Assembly (NCBI RefSeq): GCF_023544465.1
Contig: NZ_JALPVL010000015.1
Span: 248,001 to 312,000 of the forward strand
Source: Paractinoplanes maris
Lineage (GTDB): Bacteria > Actinomycetota > Actinomycetes > Mycobacteriales > Micromonosporaceae
DNA length: 64,000 bases
Direction: 5' to 3'
The position numbers were made by a program, and so were the translations under genes. The notes under the pieces are model-generated. The model saw only the letters and a program-made list of their open reading frames with translations, was not told the DNA's origin and did no database searches. This document shows positions 50,147-59,276 of the stretch, one piece after another. How positions within the stretch are numbered: position 1 is the first letter of the stretch; the number at the start of each line of letters is the position of its first letter.

Positions 50147-51649
50147 ATGTCCATCACCGCCGACGCCTCGACTCCGCCGGATATATCGCCTAAACCGCGA
50201 AACCGGTGGTTGGCTCTGACCGTCATCGCGGTCGCCCAGCTGCTGATCGTGCTCGACGCGACCATCGTCAACATCGCCCTGCCGACGGCGCAGACCGCGC
50301 TGAACATCAGCGACGCCAACCGGCAATGGATGATCACCGCCTACACCCTGGCCTTCGGTGGCCTGCTGCTGCTCGGCGGCCGGATCGCCGACTTCACCGG
50401 CCGCAAACGGGCCTTCATCATCGGCCTGCTCGGCTTCGCCACCGCGTCCGCGCTGGGCGGCCTGGCCACCAACGCTGAGACGCTCTTCGCGGCCCGTGCC
50501 CTGCAGGGTGCCTTCGGCGCGCTGATGGCTCCCGCGGCCCTGTCCCTGCTCACGGTCACCTTCACCGAGGCCAAGGAGCGGGCGAGGGCGTTCGGTGTCT
50601 ACGGCGCCATCGCCGGCGGCGGCGGCGCGGTCGGCCTGCTGCTGGGTGGGGTCCTGACCGAGTACGCCTCCTGGCGCTGGACGCTGCTGGTCAGCGCGCC
50701 CATCGCGATCGTCGCCGCGGTGGCCGCGGTCCGATTCGTCGGCGAGAGCCGCGCCGAGGGCAACACCCGCTACGACCTGCCCGGGGCCTTCACCTCCACC
50801 GCCGGTCTGGTCGCCCTGGTGTACGGCTTCACCAAGGCCAGCGACGACGGCTGGGGCTCCCCGGTCACGGTCGCCTGGCTGGTCGCCGCCGTGCTCCTGC
50901 TGGTCTCCTTCGTCGTGATCGAGCTCCGCAGCGCGCACCCGCTGCTGCCCATGCGGGTCCTGCTCGACCGCAACCGCGGCGGCGCCTTCATCGCCTCGCT
51001 GCTGATCGGCTCCGGCCTGTTCGGGATGTTCCTGTTCCTGACCTTCTACATGCAGCTCACCCTGGGCTACTCGGCCCTGATGAGCGGCGTGGCCTTCCTG
51101 CCGTTCACGTTCGGCATCATCGGCGGCGCCGGCCTGGCCGCCCAGCTGCAGACCCGCCTGGGCCCGCGCGTCCTGATGTTCAGCGGCCTGTTGCTGGGCA
51201 CGATCGGCATGGTGATGCTGACCCGCATCGGCGTGGACACCGGCTTCTGGAGCCACGTCTTCCCGGCCGAGCTGGTCCTCAGCCTCGGCCTGGGCATCAC
51301 CTTCGGCCCGATGTCGAGCACCGCCCTGGTCGGCGTGTCCAGCCACGACGCCGGTGTGGCCAGCGCCCTGATCAACACCACCCAGCAGATCGGCGGCTCG
51401 CTGGGCACGGCCCTGCTCAACACCATCTTCACCACGGCCGTGGCCGCCTACATCACCGACCACCGCGCCGAGGTGACCAACCCCGACCAGCTGCCCGCCC
51501 TGCAGGCAGTGGCCACCGTGCACAGCTACACCGTGGCCTTCTGGGTCAGCGCGGCCCTGATCGGCCTGGCCGCCCTGGCCTCCCTCGTCCTGATCCGCGC
51601 CAAGAAGGACGAGCTCGCCACCGACACCGGACTCCCGGTAGCAGTCTGA
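50147..51649 (+). CDS. MFS multidrug efflux transporter, DHA2 family (14 helices)
   Basis: 500 residues, about 14 membrane helices. Motif D1/A: LDATIVNIALPTAQTAL and GGRIADFTGRKRAFIIG; motif C: AIAGGGGAVGLLLGGVLTEY with the gly-rich antiporter helix. It is an H+-driven exporter of toxic or secondary-metabolite compounds. An AAGGGGGA site precedes the ATG. Downstream of and presumably controlled by the TetR regulator. Confidence 0.92.
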   Translation: MSITADASTPPDISPKPRNRWLALTVIAVAQLLIVLDATIVNIALPTAQTALNISDANRQWMITAYTLAFGGLLLLGGRIADFTGRKRAFIIGLLGFATASALGGLATNAETLFAARALQGAFGALMAPAALSLLTVTFTEAKERARAFGVYGAIAGGGGAVGLLLGGVLTEYASWRWTLLVSAPIAIVAAVAAVRFVGESRAEGNTRYDLPGAFTSTAGLVALVYGFTKASDDGWGSPVTVAWLVAAVLLLVSFVVIELRSAHPLLPMRVLLDRNRGGAFIASLLIGSGLFGMFLFLTFYMQLTLGYSALMSGVAFLPFTFGIIGGAGLAAQLQTRLGPRVLMFSGLLLGTIGMVMLTRIGVDTGFWSHVFPAELVLSLGLGITFGPMSSTALVGVSSHDAGVASALINTTQQIGGSLGTALLNTIFTTAVAAYITDHRAEVTNPDQLPALQAVATVHSYTVAFWVSAALIGLAALASLVLIRAKKDELATDTGLPVAV

Positions 51650-51660
51650 TCCCGCACTCC

Positions 51661-51691
51661 CCGGTCGCGGCGGCACCCCCGCCGCGACCGG
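51661..51691. terminator. Bidirectional hairpin terminator
   Basis: A perfect 13-pair stem (CCGGTCGCGGCGG and its complement) with a 5-base loop lies between the convergent MFS and NTPase-TPR genes, 11 bases after the former and 38 before the latter's stop, so it can serve both. Confidence 0.8.
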
Positions 51692-51729
51692 CGCGATCAA
51701 CGCCGATGGCGGCCACGCTTACTCCTCGG

Positions 51730-54700
51730 CTAGGAAGAGTCAGCTTGCCTCGGCCGGCTCAGACGCACCGCTTCGGCCTCCCGGCCGTGGCGGACATACG
51801 CGGATCGCAATTTGGCCAACGCTCGCTGGTAACGCCCCTCGTACAGCTCCGCGTCGCGGTCGGCAGCGGTTCGCAGGACCGACACGGCCTCGCGACGGTG
51901 AGCGAATTCCTCGTCGTGGTCACCGAGTTTGCAACGGTTCACCGCGAGGTTGGTCAAAGTGGCGGCGAAGTCGGCTTGCCGGGCCTCGTTGTCGGCGGCG
52001 AGCGTCCTCCAGAGCTGGACGGCTTCGCTGAAGTCGATGTGAGCCTGCCGATGATCGCGTAGTTCCGCCCGGTGAAGACCCAGGTTGTTGAGGGCGCCGG
52101 CCAGCTCGGAACGGTAAGCCGGATTGTCAGCGACCAGCGCTCGCCAGCGGGTGACGGCTTCGGCCGCCGCCGAAAGGGCCTGCCGGTGGTCTCCGAGACT
52201 GGACCACCGGGCGCCGAGGTTGAGCAGGGCGCCGGCGAACTGGGGATGGTGGGCGGGATTGTCCGGGGCCAGAGTTCGCCAAAGAGCCACCGACTCCTGA
52301 GTCGCCTTATGGGCTTGTCGATGATCTCCAACTGCTGCCCAGCGGTTCCCCAGGCTGCTCAAGGCCGAAGCGAGGTCGGGCCGGTAGGCGGGGTTGTCGG
52401 CCGCCAGGACTCGCCACAGCGAAACAGACTCGGTGCTCGCGGCATGAGCTTGCGGGAAGTCGCTGAAGTTTGCGGCCTGGATGCCGGAATTGTCCAGGGC
52501 CCGAGCGAGATTGGGCTGAAATCTGGCGTCCTCGGCCACCAGGGCTCGCCAGGTCTCGACAGCTTCGCTGATGGTCGAGCGTGCCTGCTGATGGTCGCCG
52601 ACTGCCGCCCACATGACGCCGAGATTGTTCAGGCCGCGAGCCAGGCTGGGACGATGGCGGGAGTCCTCCGCGGCCAGCACTCGTAACAAGGTGACCGCCT
52701 CGGTGGCGGCAGCGTGCGCACCTAGCCGATCGTCGAGCGATCTCCGAGGGCCACCCAGACCGATCAAGCTGTCGGCCAGACCGGATACAGCGGACGGTTC
52801 ATCGGCGGTCAAGGTGCGCCACAGGGCCACGGATTCGCTCGCCGCAGCGAGAGCTTGTTGATGATTTCCGAGGGCCGCGTGGCAGGTACCGAGGCCGTTC
52901 AGGGCGCCCGCGAGAGCGGGCCGGTGTGCGGGGTCGTCGGCGGCCAGTGTCCTGCACAGCTCGACGGCCTCGCTGATCGCGCTGTGGGCTCCGCGGTGAT
53001 CTCCGAGGTTCGACAACCGATGAGCCAGGCTGTTCAGAGCGCGGGCGAGCCGGGCGTGATCGACAGGGCCGTCGCAGGACGCCGCCCGGCAGTGTGCGAC
53101 CAGAAGCCGGCTGACAACCCCACAGGCCCGCGGAAGGGCGAATTCGGGCAGCCGATCGTCAAGAGACACAAGGGTTTGTTCCGGCAGGTCACGGTCACTG
53201 AGGAAGAGCGCGAGTTGCTCGTCGACGAGCTTTGCGTGATGCACCATGGCGATCTCGACGGCAACGGCTATGCCGTCGGAATGGCCCGACTCCCAGAGCT
53301 TGGTCAGAACCGGCATTCCCGTTGGGAAGACTGTGGTCGCTCGGGTCAGGACGAGTGCCGCGTGCCGGTGCTCGGCCGGGCCGAGGTCAGCTAGAAGGCG
53401 TTCGGCGAGGGCCGGATGACGACTTAGGCGGTCGACGATGAACCAGTCGCCCAGCAGATCCGGCTCGATGCGGGCAGCCGGGTAGAGGTGGGCGACCCAC
53501 CGCGCTGTGTTGCGGAGGTCGATCTCAGCGGCATCCGACAGGTCGGGGACCCGGCGCAACACCTCAACCGCGGCTTCCTCGTCGTCCGCGCCTCGCAGGA
53601 CCAGGGCCAGAATGGCGCGTTGCCGCGTTTCGGTGCCCAATCTGGACACGGCCCAAGCCGGCGATTGCGCGGCCGACTCCCACCACGCCGCCTCGTGGGT
53701 GAACAGCTGCTCGATCACCTCGGCCACCGGCAGGCGGCGCACCCGGTCGGCCGGCTGACTCCGTTCTCCCGCGGCGTACACCGTCAGCAGCGCACGAGCG
53801 AGCAGCAACAGCATCGTCTCGTCCGGCGCACCGACCCGGCCGGTGAGCTGAGTCGTCGGAGGCGCGAGCATGTCGAGCTCCCGCGCGAATCGGCCGACGG
53901 CCTGCACGTACCAGCGTTCCCGGTCACCCTCCCCGCCATGGGGTCCGATCCGTACCACCCGTGCTCGGGCGAGCCATCGCGCCGAGTCCGGCACTTCGCG
54001 TTCGAGTGCGGCCTGGAGCCCAGCCGCATCCCGGGTGATCAGCAAAACCCGTACGGAAGGGGGTCCTTCATGTCCCGCCAGCGCGGTCACCAAGGCGGGC
54101 AGATCCTGTCGGGTGCCCGCGTCGTCGACCAGTACCACCGCCGGGTCACCGCCGGCGACGATCTTCTCGACCGCCTCGCCTCCCCGGCCCATGGTGAGCC
54201 ATCCGCCGGCCCAGTGCGCCGGCCGTGAGCGGGCGAGCTCCATCGCCAGCCGCGTCTTTCCCGACCCGGCCGGCCCGGCGAGAATCAGCACGGCCGCCGG
54301 GGCATCGCCGTCGCACCAATGCTCCAACTCGTCAAGCTCATTGCGGCGCCCCTGAAACGGCATCACCTGGCGAGTCGCCATCAGCAGATCGAACGCGCTC
54401 ACCTTCTCGGTTGTCGCCTTGTGTTCCAGCGTTGCCAGTACCCGGTCGCGTGCCTCGATCGCAGCCGTGCGCTGCTCATGGGCCCGCTGCCGCACTTCGA
54501 TGACGATCCACGTGCCGGCCAGCACCACCAGCGCGATGGTCAGCGGCAACGACCAGCCGCCGGTCGCCAGATTGGTCAACGCACCGACCAATACCGCCAG
54601 CAGCGTCGACACGCCTGCCGATCGTCCTTGCCGTATCCATGGCCGGCGCATCCACAGCCTCCGTTGATCGGTCCTGACCGACCACATTGCTCGGATTTCC

Positions 54701-54735
54701 GGCCACCGGGGATCCCCCGGGAGGTCGACGCTCAC
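51730..54735 (-). CDS. Membrane-anchored STAND-like NTPase with C-terminal tetratricopeptide repeats
   Basis: 1001 residues. Two membrane helices lie at about 43-58 and 62-80. The NTPase has a P-loop near 153-161 (LILAGPAGSGKTRLAMEL), Walker B AVVLVDDAGTRQDLP and a sensor-like VRVLLITRDAAGL. About 200 residues of helical linker precede nine TPR units of about 45 residues (from about 565), each built like LARALNxLGxxxAxLGDHxQ with A-x-SEAVxLWRTLAADNPA. STAND proteins oligomerise when the repeats sense a signal and serve in regulation, defence or cell death. No effector domain beyond the membrane helices is seen, so these may be the effector. GTG start at 54735 without an evident ribosome site. 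Confidence 0.82.
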   Translation of the reverse strand: MSVDLPGDPRWPEIRAMWSVRTDQRRLWMRRPWIRQGRSAGVSTLLAVLVGALTNLATGGWSLPLTIALVVLAGTWIVIEVRQRAHEQRTAAIEARDRVLATLEHKATTEKVSAFDLLMATRQVMPFQGRRNELDELEHWCDGDAPAAVLILAGPAGSGKTRLAMELARSRPAHWAGGWLTMGRGGEAVEKIVAGGDPAVVLVDDAGTRQDLPALVTALAGHEGPPSVRVLLITRDAAGLQAALEREVPDSARWLARARVVRIGPHGGEGDRERWYVQAVGRFARELDMLAPPTTQLTGRVGAPDETMLLLLARALLTVYAAGERSQPADRVRRLPVAEVIEQLFTHEAAWWESAAQSPAWAVSRLGTETRQRAILALVLRGADDEEAAVEVLRRVPDLSDAAEIDLRNTARWVAHLYPAARIEPDLLGDWFIVDRLSRHPALAERLLADLGPAEHRHAALVLTRATTVFPTGMPVLTKLWESGHSDGIAVAVEIAMVHHAKLVDEQLALFLSDRDLPEQTLVSLDDRLPEFALPRACGVVSRLLVAHCRAASCDGPVDHARLARALNSLAHRLSNLGDHRGAHSAISEAVELCRTLAADDPAHRPALAGALNGLGTCHAALGNHQQALAAASESVALWRTLTADEPSAVSGLADSLIGLGGPRRSLDDRLGAHAAATEAVTLLRVLAAEDSRHRPSLARGLNNLGVMWAAVGDHQQARSTISEAVETWRALVAEDARFQPNLARALDNSGIQAANFSDFPQAHAASTESVSLWRVLAADNPAYRPDLASALSSLGNRWAAVGDHRQAHKATQESVALWRTLAPDNPAHHPQFAGALLNLGARWSSLGDHRQALSAAAEAVTRWRALVADNPAYRSELAGALNNLGLHRAELRDHRQAHIDFSEAVQLWRTLAADNEARQADFAATLTNLAVNRCKLGDHDEEFAHRREAVSVLRTAADRDAELYEGRYQRALAKLRSAYVRHGREAEAVRLSRPRQADSS

Positions 54736-54761
54736 CGTCGGGTGTGTGGAAGGCTGCGGGG

Positions 54762-55094
54762 ATGCCGTGGGAACTGCCGAACCCGCCTCGGCCGCAGGCG
54801 TGGCCGGTGGAGCTGGTGCCGGTCGATCGGACCCATCGGGCGGTGCTCGGCCACCTCGGGCAGCTCTTCCGGCACGACATGTCGGAGTTCTTCGGGCTCC
54901 TCATCGCCCTCTGCCCGGGGCGGTGGACGATCGGCTTCCAGCGCTACAACCCGGGCGCCGAGCGGTTCTGGTCGCGGGTGGCGACCGAGGTGGCCGGTGA
55001 CCGCTGGCAGATCGCCGACGGGCTGGTCCCCGAGACCCGGCCGCCCGACACTTTCATCACCTTCACGACGCCTCGCGCGGCAGGCGCACCGTGA
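54762..55094 (+). pseudogene. GNAT acetyltransferase with the catalytic core deleted
   Basis: A 110-codon open frame. The first half, VELVPVDRTHRAVLGHLGQL and FRHDMSEFFG, matches the N-terminus of small actinobacterial GNAT proteins; the second half, PGRWTIGFQRYNPGAERFWS and TFITFTT, matches their C-terminus. The central 60-70 residues with the acetyl-CoA loop (R/Q-x-x-G-x-G/A) are absent, yet the frame is kept. Either an in-frame deletion has made a dead gene or a shortened protein persists. It starts 26 bases from the divergent NTPase-TPR gene and overlaps the end of the kinase gene by 32 bases. Confidence 0.65.
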
Positions 55095-57054
55095 CCACCG
55101 TGCCGGTGGACTCGTGCGACGCCAGCGTGATCGAGCCGTGGTGGCGTTCCACGACCACCCGGCAGAGCGCCAGACCGAGTCCGGCGCCGGGGATCCCCGT
55201 GTGGCGGGCGTTCCCGCCCCGATAGAGCCGGCGGAACAGGCGCGGCTGCTCGGCCGCGGCCACCCCGGTGCCGTTGTCCCCGACCACCAGCACGGCCGCT
55301 TCGCCTTGGTCGTCGGAAAGTGTCACGGCGACCGGGGAGTTGGGCCGGCTGAACTTGATCGCGTTGGTCAGCAGGGCGTCGACGACCTGGCGCAGGCGCT
55401 CCGGGTCGCCCGGCACGATCAGGCGGCCGGGCAACGCCGCCCGGACGATGATCTCGCGGGCCGCCGCCTCCGGGGTGGCGGCGTCGATCGCGGCCGTCAC
55501 CACCTCGGTCAGGTCGACCGGCTGGACGGCCAGGCGGGCGTGCCCGGACTCCAGCGAGGCCAGGTCCAGCAGCTTCTCGACCAGGTCGCGCAGGCGCGCG
55601 TTGTTGCGCTGCACCACGTCGAGCAGGTCGCGCACGTCGGCCAGCCGCACGTCGTCGCTCGACTCGGCGATCAGGTCGACGTAGGCGCCGATCGAGGTCA
55701 GCGGCGTCCGCAGCTCGTGGCCGACCAGCGCGATGTACTCGTCGGTGGCCGCGGCCAGGTGCAACGCCAGCACCTCGCTGCGGCGCGATTCGAGGAATGC
55801 CCCGATCAGACTGGCCAGCCCGGTCAGCAGCACCCCGAGTGCGGGGTCGGGCTCCTGCCGCTCGTACGAGAAGAAGGCGAGCGCGCCGACCACCCGCTCG
55901 CCGCTGCGGACGGGCACCGCGCCGGCCGCCCGGAAATCGGTGCCGGCGACCAGGCCCGGCAGCACCGGTGAGTCGGGCGCGTCCAGGTCGGGCACCCAGA
56001 CCACGTCGGCCCGCTGCCAGCACGTTCCGGCCAGCCCGGACCCGCGTTCCATGCTGACCGGCACCGGCGGCGGGCGCGTGTCCGGCGCGGTGTAGACACC
56101 GGCCGGGCGTAACAGGTCGGTCACCTCGTCGACCAGCCACAACCTCAGGTACGGCCAGCCCAGCGCGCCGCCGATGGCCTCGAGGATCCGGTCGGTGGCG
56201 TCGGCGGCGTGCGGATGGTCGGCGATGACCTTCAGCACCTCGTTCTCGCAGTCCTGGTACTGCCGGTTGCGGTGCTGGCTGGTCACGTCGTGGATCGCGG
56301 CCACGGCCCCGGTGATCTTGCCAGCCGTGTCCCGCACCGGCCGGGCGTTCACCGCGAACCACCGGGGCCGGCCGGCCTCGTCGTGGGCGAGCAGTTCCGC
56401 CTGCTTCACGTGCTCGCCGGCCAACGCCCGGGAAAGGGCCAGTTCATGCGTACGCAGGGGGGTGCCGTCCGGATGCAGCAGGACGAACCTGCGGGTGGCG
56501 TCGCTGATGGGCACGTCACCGACGCCAGGCCCGATGAACTCCTGCATCTTCCGGTTGGCCAGCACCACGTGGCCCGTCGCGTCGCACGCCGCCACCCCGG
56601 CGTCGAGGCAGTCCAGCAGTGCGTCGAACACGGCCGCGTCGCATTGGCCCGGTGACCCGACTGGCTCGGGACAGTCCGCGGGCGCGGCCGTGCCCAGATA
56701 TTTGCGCAGGGACTCGGTCAGCTCGGGCACCCCGAACGGCTTGCCGATCACGGCCAGCGCGCCCGTCGCGGTCAGCCGCGGGTCGCCGGGGAGCAGGTAC
56801 GCGGTGATCAGCACGACCGGCGTGCCGGCGATCTGCGGGTCGTGCCGGATGGCGTGGCACAGCTCGAGCCCGTCGAGATGCGGCATGTCGACGTCGGCGA
56901 CGACCAGCGAGGGCCGGTGCTCGGCGATCGCCGCGAGAGCCGCCCGCCCGTCCCCGGTCACCACCACGTCGTGCCCGAGCCGGCGGACGACCTCAGCGAT
57001 CACCCGCTGATGATCGAGGTTGTCCTCGGCCACCACCACACATGCCACGACCAC
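55063..57054 (-). CDS. Hybrid histidine kinase: REC-PAS-GAF-HisKA-HATPase
   Basis: 663 residues, no membrane segment. Receiver domain first: acidic pocket in VVVAEDNLDHQ, phospho-Asp54 in LVVADVDMPHL, Lys in VIGKPFGVPE. PAS (about 140-260) and GAF (about 290-420) sensor domains follow; then HisKA with the phospho-His near 447 (IALVGHELRTPLTSIG) and an ATPase with LLTNAIKFSRPN (N box), VVGDNGTGV (G1) and GAGLGLALCR (G2). The kinase works downstream of its own receiver, so an upstream kinase may control it. GTG start at 57054, with other GTG codons close by. No partner response regulator is adjacent. Confidence 0.92.
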   Translation of the reverse strand: MVVACVVVAEDNLDHQRVIAEVVRRLGHDVVVTGDGRAALAAIAEHRPSLVVADVDMPHLDGLELCHAIRHDPQIAGTPVVLITAYLLPGDPRLTATGALAVIGKPFGVPELTESLRKYLGTAAPADCPEPVGSPGQCDAAVFDALLDCLDAGVAACDATGHVVLANRKMQEFIGPGVGDVPISDATRRFVLLHPDGTPLRTHELALSRALAGEHVKQAELLAHDEAGRPRWFAVNARPVRDTAGKITGAVAAIHDVTSQHRNRQYQDCENEVLKVIADHPHAADATDRILEAIGGALGWPYLRLWLVDEVTDLLRPAGVYTAPDTRPPPVPVSMERGSGLAGTCWQRADVVWVPDLDAPDSPVLPGLVAGTDFRAAGAVPVRSGERVVGALAFFSYERQEPDPALGVLLTGLASLIGAFLESRRSEVLALHLAAATDEYIALVGHELRTPLTSIGAYVDLIAESSDDVRLADVRDLLDVVQRNNARLRDLVEKLLDLASLESGHARLAVQPVDLTEVVTAAIDAATPEAAAREIIVRAALPGRLIVPGDPERLRQVVDALLTNAIKFSRPNSPVAVTLSDDQGEAAVLVVGDNGTGVAAAEQPRLFRRLYRGGNARHTGIPGAGLGLALCRVVVERHHGSITLASHESTGTVVTVRLPREAS

Positions 57055-57180
57055 CAGGCTAGGGCGGCCGCGTTGCCGTCCGGGGACATTCGCCGGATCA
57101 ATCCCCGCATAGGGGTGATCTCCGACTCTTCCGCCCCGCCTCGCCGCGCGTGGCGCCCGGCACAGGGGTAGTTCAACAGG

Positions 57181-58764
57181 GTGCCAGAGAACAAAGTCTC
57201 GGAGAACGGCGTCGGATTCCGGTCCGAGCGCGGCCCCGTCCTCGTCGCGGTGATGCTGTCGACCTCGCTGATCGCGATCGACTCGACGATCATCGCGACC
57301 GCGGTCCCGTCGATCGTCAAGGACATCGGCGGCTTCACCGAGTTCCCCTGGCTGTTCTCGATCTATCTGCTGGCCCAGGCCGTCTCGGTGCCGATCTACG
57401 GCAAGCTCAACGACCTGTTCGGCCGCAAGCCGGTGATCCTGTGGGGCATCGGGCTCTTCCTGGTCGGCTCGATCCTGTGCGGCGCGGCCTGGAGCATGCT
57501 CTCGCTGATCATCTTTCGGCTGGTGCAGGGCCTGGGGGCCGGGGCGATCGCGCCGACCACCATCACGATCGTCGGCGATCTCTACAACGTCCGCGAGCGG
57601 GCCAAGGTGCAGGGCTACGTGGCCAGCGTGTGGGGCATCTCGTCAGTGATCGGGCCGGCGCTGGGCGGTGTGTTCAGCGAGTGGGCCGACTGGCGCTGGA
57701 TCTTCTTCGTCAACGTCCCGCTCTGCCTGCTGGCCGGCGGCATGATTTTCACGAAGTTCCACGAGCGGGCCGAGCGCCACCGGCCGGTCATCGACTACCG
57801 CGGGGCGGCGCTGCTCACCGCCGGTCTCACGCTGGTCATCCTGGGCGTGCTGGAGGGCGGCCAGGCCTGGGCGTGGACGTCACTCAGCGGCCTGGGCGTG
57901 CTCGGCGGCGGGCTGGTCCTGCTGGTGATCTTCGGCTTCGTCGAGCGGGGCGCCCCCGAGCCGGTGCTGCCGCTGTGGGTGTTCCGGCGGCGGCTGCTGG
58001 TCACCAGCGGTCAGCTGGCGATCGGCGTCGGCGCGATCCTGCTCGGCCTGAGCTCGTACGTGCCGATCTATGTGCAGGACGTGCTCGGGTACGGTCCGCT
58101 GGTCGCCGGCTTCGCCCTGGCCGCGCTCACCCTGGGCTGGCCCCTCTCGGCCAGCCAGGCCGGCAAGATCTATCTGCGGGTGGGCTTCCGGGTGTGCGCG
58201 CTGATCGGCAGCACGCTCGTGCTGATCGGCTGCGCGTTGCTCCTGCTGCTCGGCGCGGAGTCGTCGGTCTGGGCGGTGGGCGGGTTCTGCCTCTTCATCG
58301 GTCTCGGCATGGGCCTGACGGCGGCGCCCACGCTGATCGCCGCGCAGTCCAGCGTCGGCTGGTCCGAGCGCGGCGTCGTCACGGCCAACAACATCTTCCT
58401 GCGCTCGCTGGGCAGTGCGCTGGGCGCGGCGGTCTTCGGCGCGATCGCCAACGCCATCATCGGCGGCGACGAGGTCGATCCGGCCCGGCTGACCACGGCG
58501 GTGCACCGCATCTTCATCGGGTTGGTGCTGGTGGCCATCGTGATGGTGGTGCTGGCGGCGCTCATTCCGAAGTCGGCGGACGCGGTCACCGCGGAGCCCG
58601 GGCCGGAGGCCCGCCCCGCCGAGCCCAGGCCGGAGGCCCGCCCCGCCGAGCCCAGGCCGGAGGCCCGCCCCGCCGAGCCCAGGCCGGAGGCCCGCCCCGC
58701 CGAGCCCAGGCCGGAGGTCCACCCCGCCGAGCCTGAGCCGGAAACCCGCTCCGCCGGGGCCTGA
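57181..58764 (+). CDS. MFS efflux transporter (DHA2/MDR type) with repetitive proline-rich tail
   Basis: 527 residues with about 14 helices. Motifs: IDSTIIATAVPSIVKDIGGF, YGKLNDLFGRKPVILWG and VWGISSVIGPALGGVFSEWA. It probably exports drugs or metabolites. The last 60 residues form a cytoplasmic tail of repeated EPRPEARPA nonapeptides, encoded by a 27-base repeat. The tail ends in unit 7, where one extra base brings a TGA in frame. GTG start at 57181; no regulator is adjacent on the same strand. Confidence 0.9.
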   Translation: MPENKVSENGVGFRSERGPVLVAVMLSTSLIAIDSTIIATAVPSIVKDIGGFTEFPWLFSIYLLAQAVSVPIYGKLNDLFGRKPVILWGIGLFLVGSILCGAAWSMLSLIIFRLVQGLGAGAIAPTTITIVGDLYNVRERAKVQGYVASVWGISSVIGPALGGVFSEWADWRWIFFVNVPLCLLAGGMIFTKFHERAERHRPVIDYRGAALLTAGLTLVILGVLEGGQAWAWTSLSGLGVLGGGLVLLVIFGFVERGAPEPVLPLWVFRRRLLVTSGQLAIGVGAILLGLSSYVPIYVQDVLGYGPLVAGFALAALTLGWPLSASQAGKIYLRVGFRVCALIGSTLVLIGCALLLLLGAESSVWAVGGFCLFIGLGMGLTAAPTLIAAQSSVGWSERGVVTANNIFLRSLGSALGAAVFGAIANAIIGGDEVDPARLTTAVHRIFIGLVLVAIVMVVLAALIPKSADAVTAEPGPEARPAEPRPEARPAEPRPEARPAEPRPEARPAEPRPEVHPAEPEPETRSAGA

Positions 58765-58836
58765 GCCGGAAACCCGCTCCGCGGAGTCTGGCCGGAAACC
58801 CCCTCTGCCGAGCCTGGCCCGGAGGCCCGCTCCGCC
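58594..58836. repeat. 27-base tandem repeat, about nine units, crossing a stop codon
   Basis: Units begin at 58594, 58621, 58648, 58675, 58702 and 58729, then a 28-base unit at 58756, a shortened one at 58784 and a last one at 58810. The first four are almost identical (GAGCCCAGGCCGGAGGCCCG plus CCCCGCC); later units diverge. The array starts inside the MFS gene and runs about 70 bases past its stop. Confidence 0.92.
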
Positions 58837-58880
58837 GAGTCGCGGTAACAACGTCCTTGCAGGCGCATTGGTGTAATGTG

Positions 58881-58909
58881 TTGCCATAGTGTGTGAGACA
58901 CAGTATGGT
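58881..58909 (+). promoter_or_regulatory. Promoter of the padR unit with an operator inside the spacer
   Basis: TTGCCA (-35, 58881-58886) and TATGGT (-10, 58904-58909) have the optimal 17-base spacing. The inverted repeat TGTGTGAGACACA (58890-58902) lies wholly in the spacer, where a PadR dimer would block polymerase. The expected transcription start falls at the ATG 58917, giving a leaderless mRNA. Confidence 0.7.
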
Positions 58910-58916
58910 GTTGGAC

Positions 58917-59276
58917 ATGACAACGGACGCGACACTAGCCAGCCACTTGCAGGAGCTGCGGCGCGGCACAGTGGTCGTCGCCAGCCTGACCGTGCTGCGC
59001 ACGCCGGGCTACGGCTATTCACTGCTCGAGACGTTGAGCGAGGCCGGCTTCGAGGTCGAGGCCAACACGCTCTACCCCCTGCTGCGCCGTCTCGAGGCGC
59101 AGGGCCTGCTGACCAGCGCGTGGAACACCGACGAGGCCCGGCCGCGCAAGTTCTACACCACCACCGAGCAGGGCAACGCGGTTGCCGGTGCCCTGCGCAT
59201 CGAGTGGGCCCGCCTCGACGAGGCCATCGGCGACCTCTCCACCGACACCGTCTCGACCCCCGGGAGCGACAAATGA
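58917..59276 (+). CDS. PadR-family transcriptional regulator
   Basis: 119 residues, short PadR type. Winged helix: LRRGTVVVASLTVLRTPGYG followed by YSLLETLSEAGFEVEANTLY and PLLRRLEAQGLLTSAW, then EARPRKFYTTTEQGNAVAG forming the wing and dimer helix. ATG at 58917 is selected because the promoter predicts transcription to begin there; an in-frame GTG at 58893 would lie inside the operator. Coupled by ATGA to the membrane gene that it presumably controls along with itself. Confidence 0.92.
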   Translation: MTTDATLASHLQELRRGTVVVASLTVLRTPGYGYSLLETLSEAGFEVEANTLYPLLRRLEAQGLLTSAWNTDEARPRKFYTTTEQGNAVAGALRIEWARLDEAIGDLSTDTVSTPGSDK

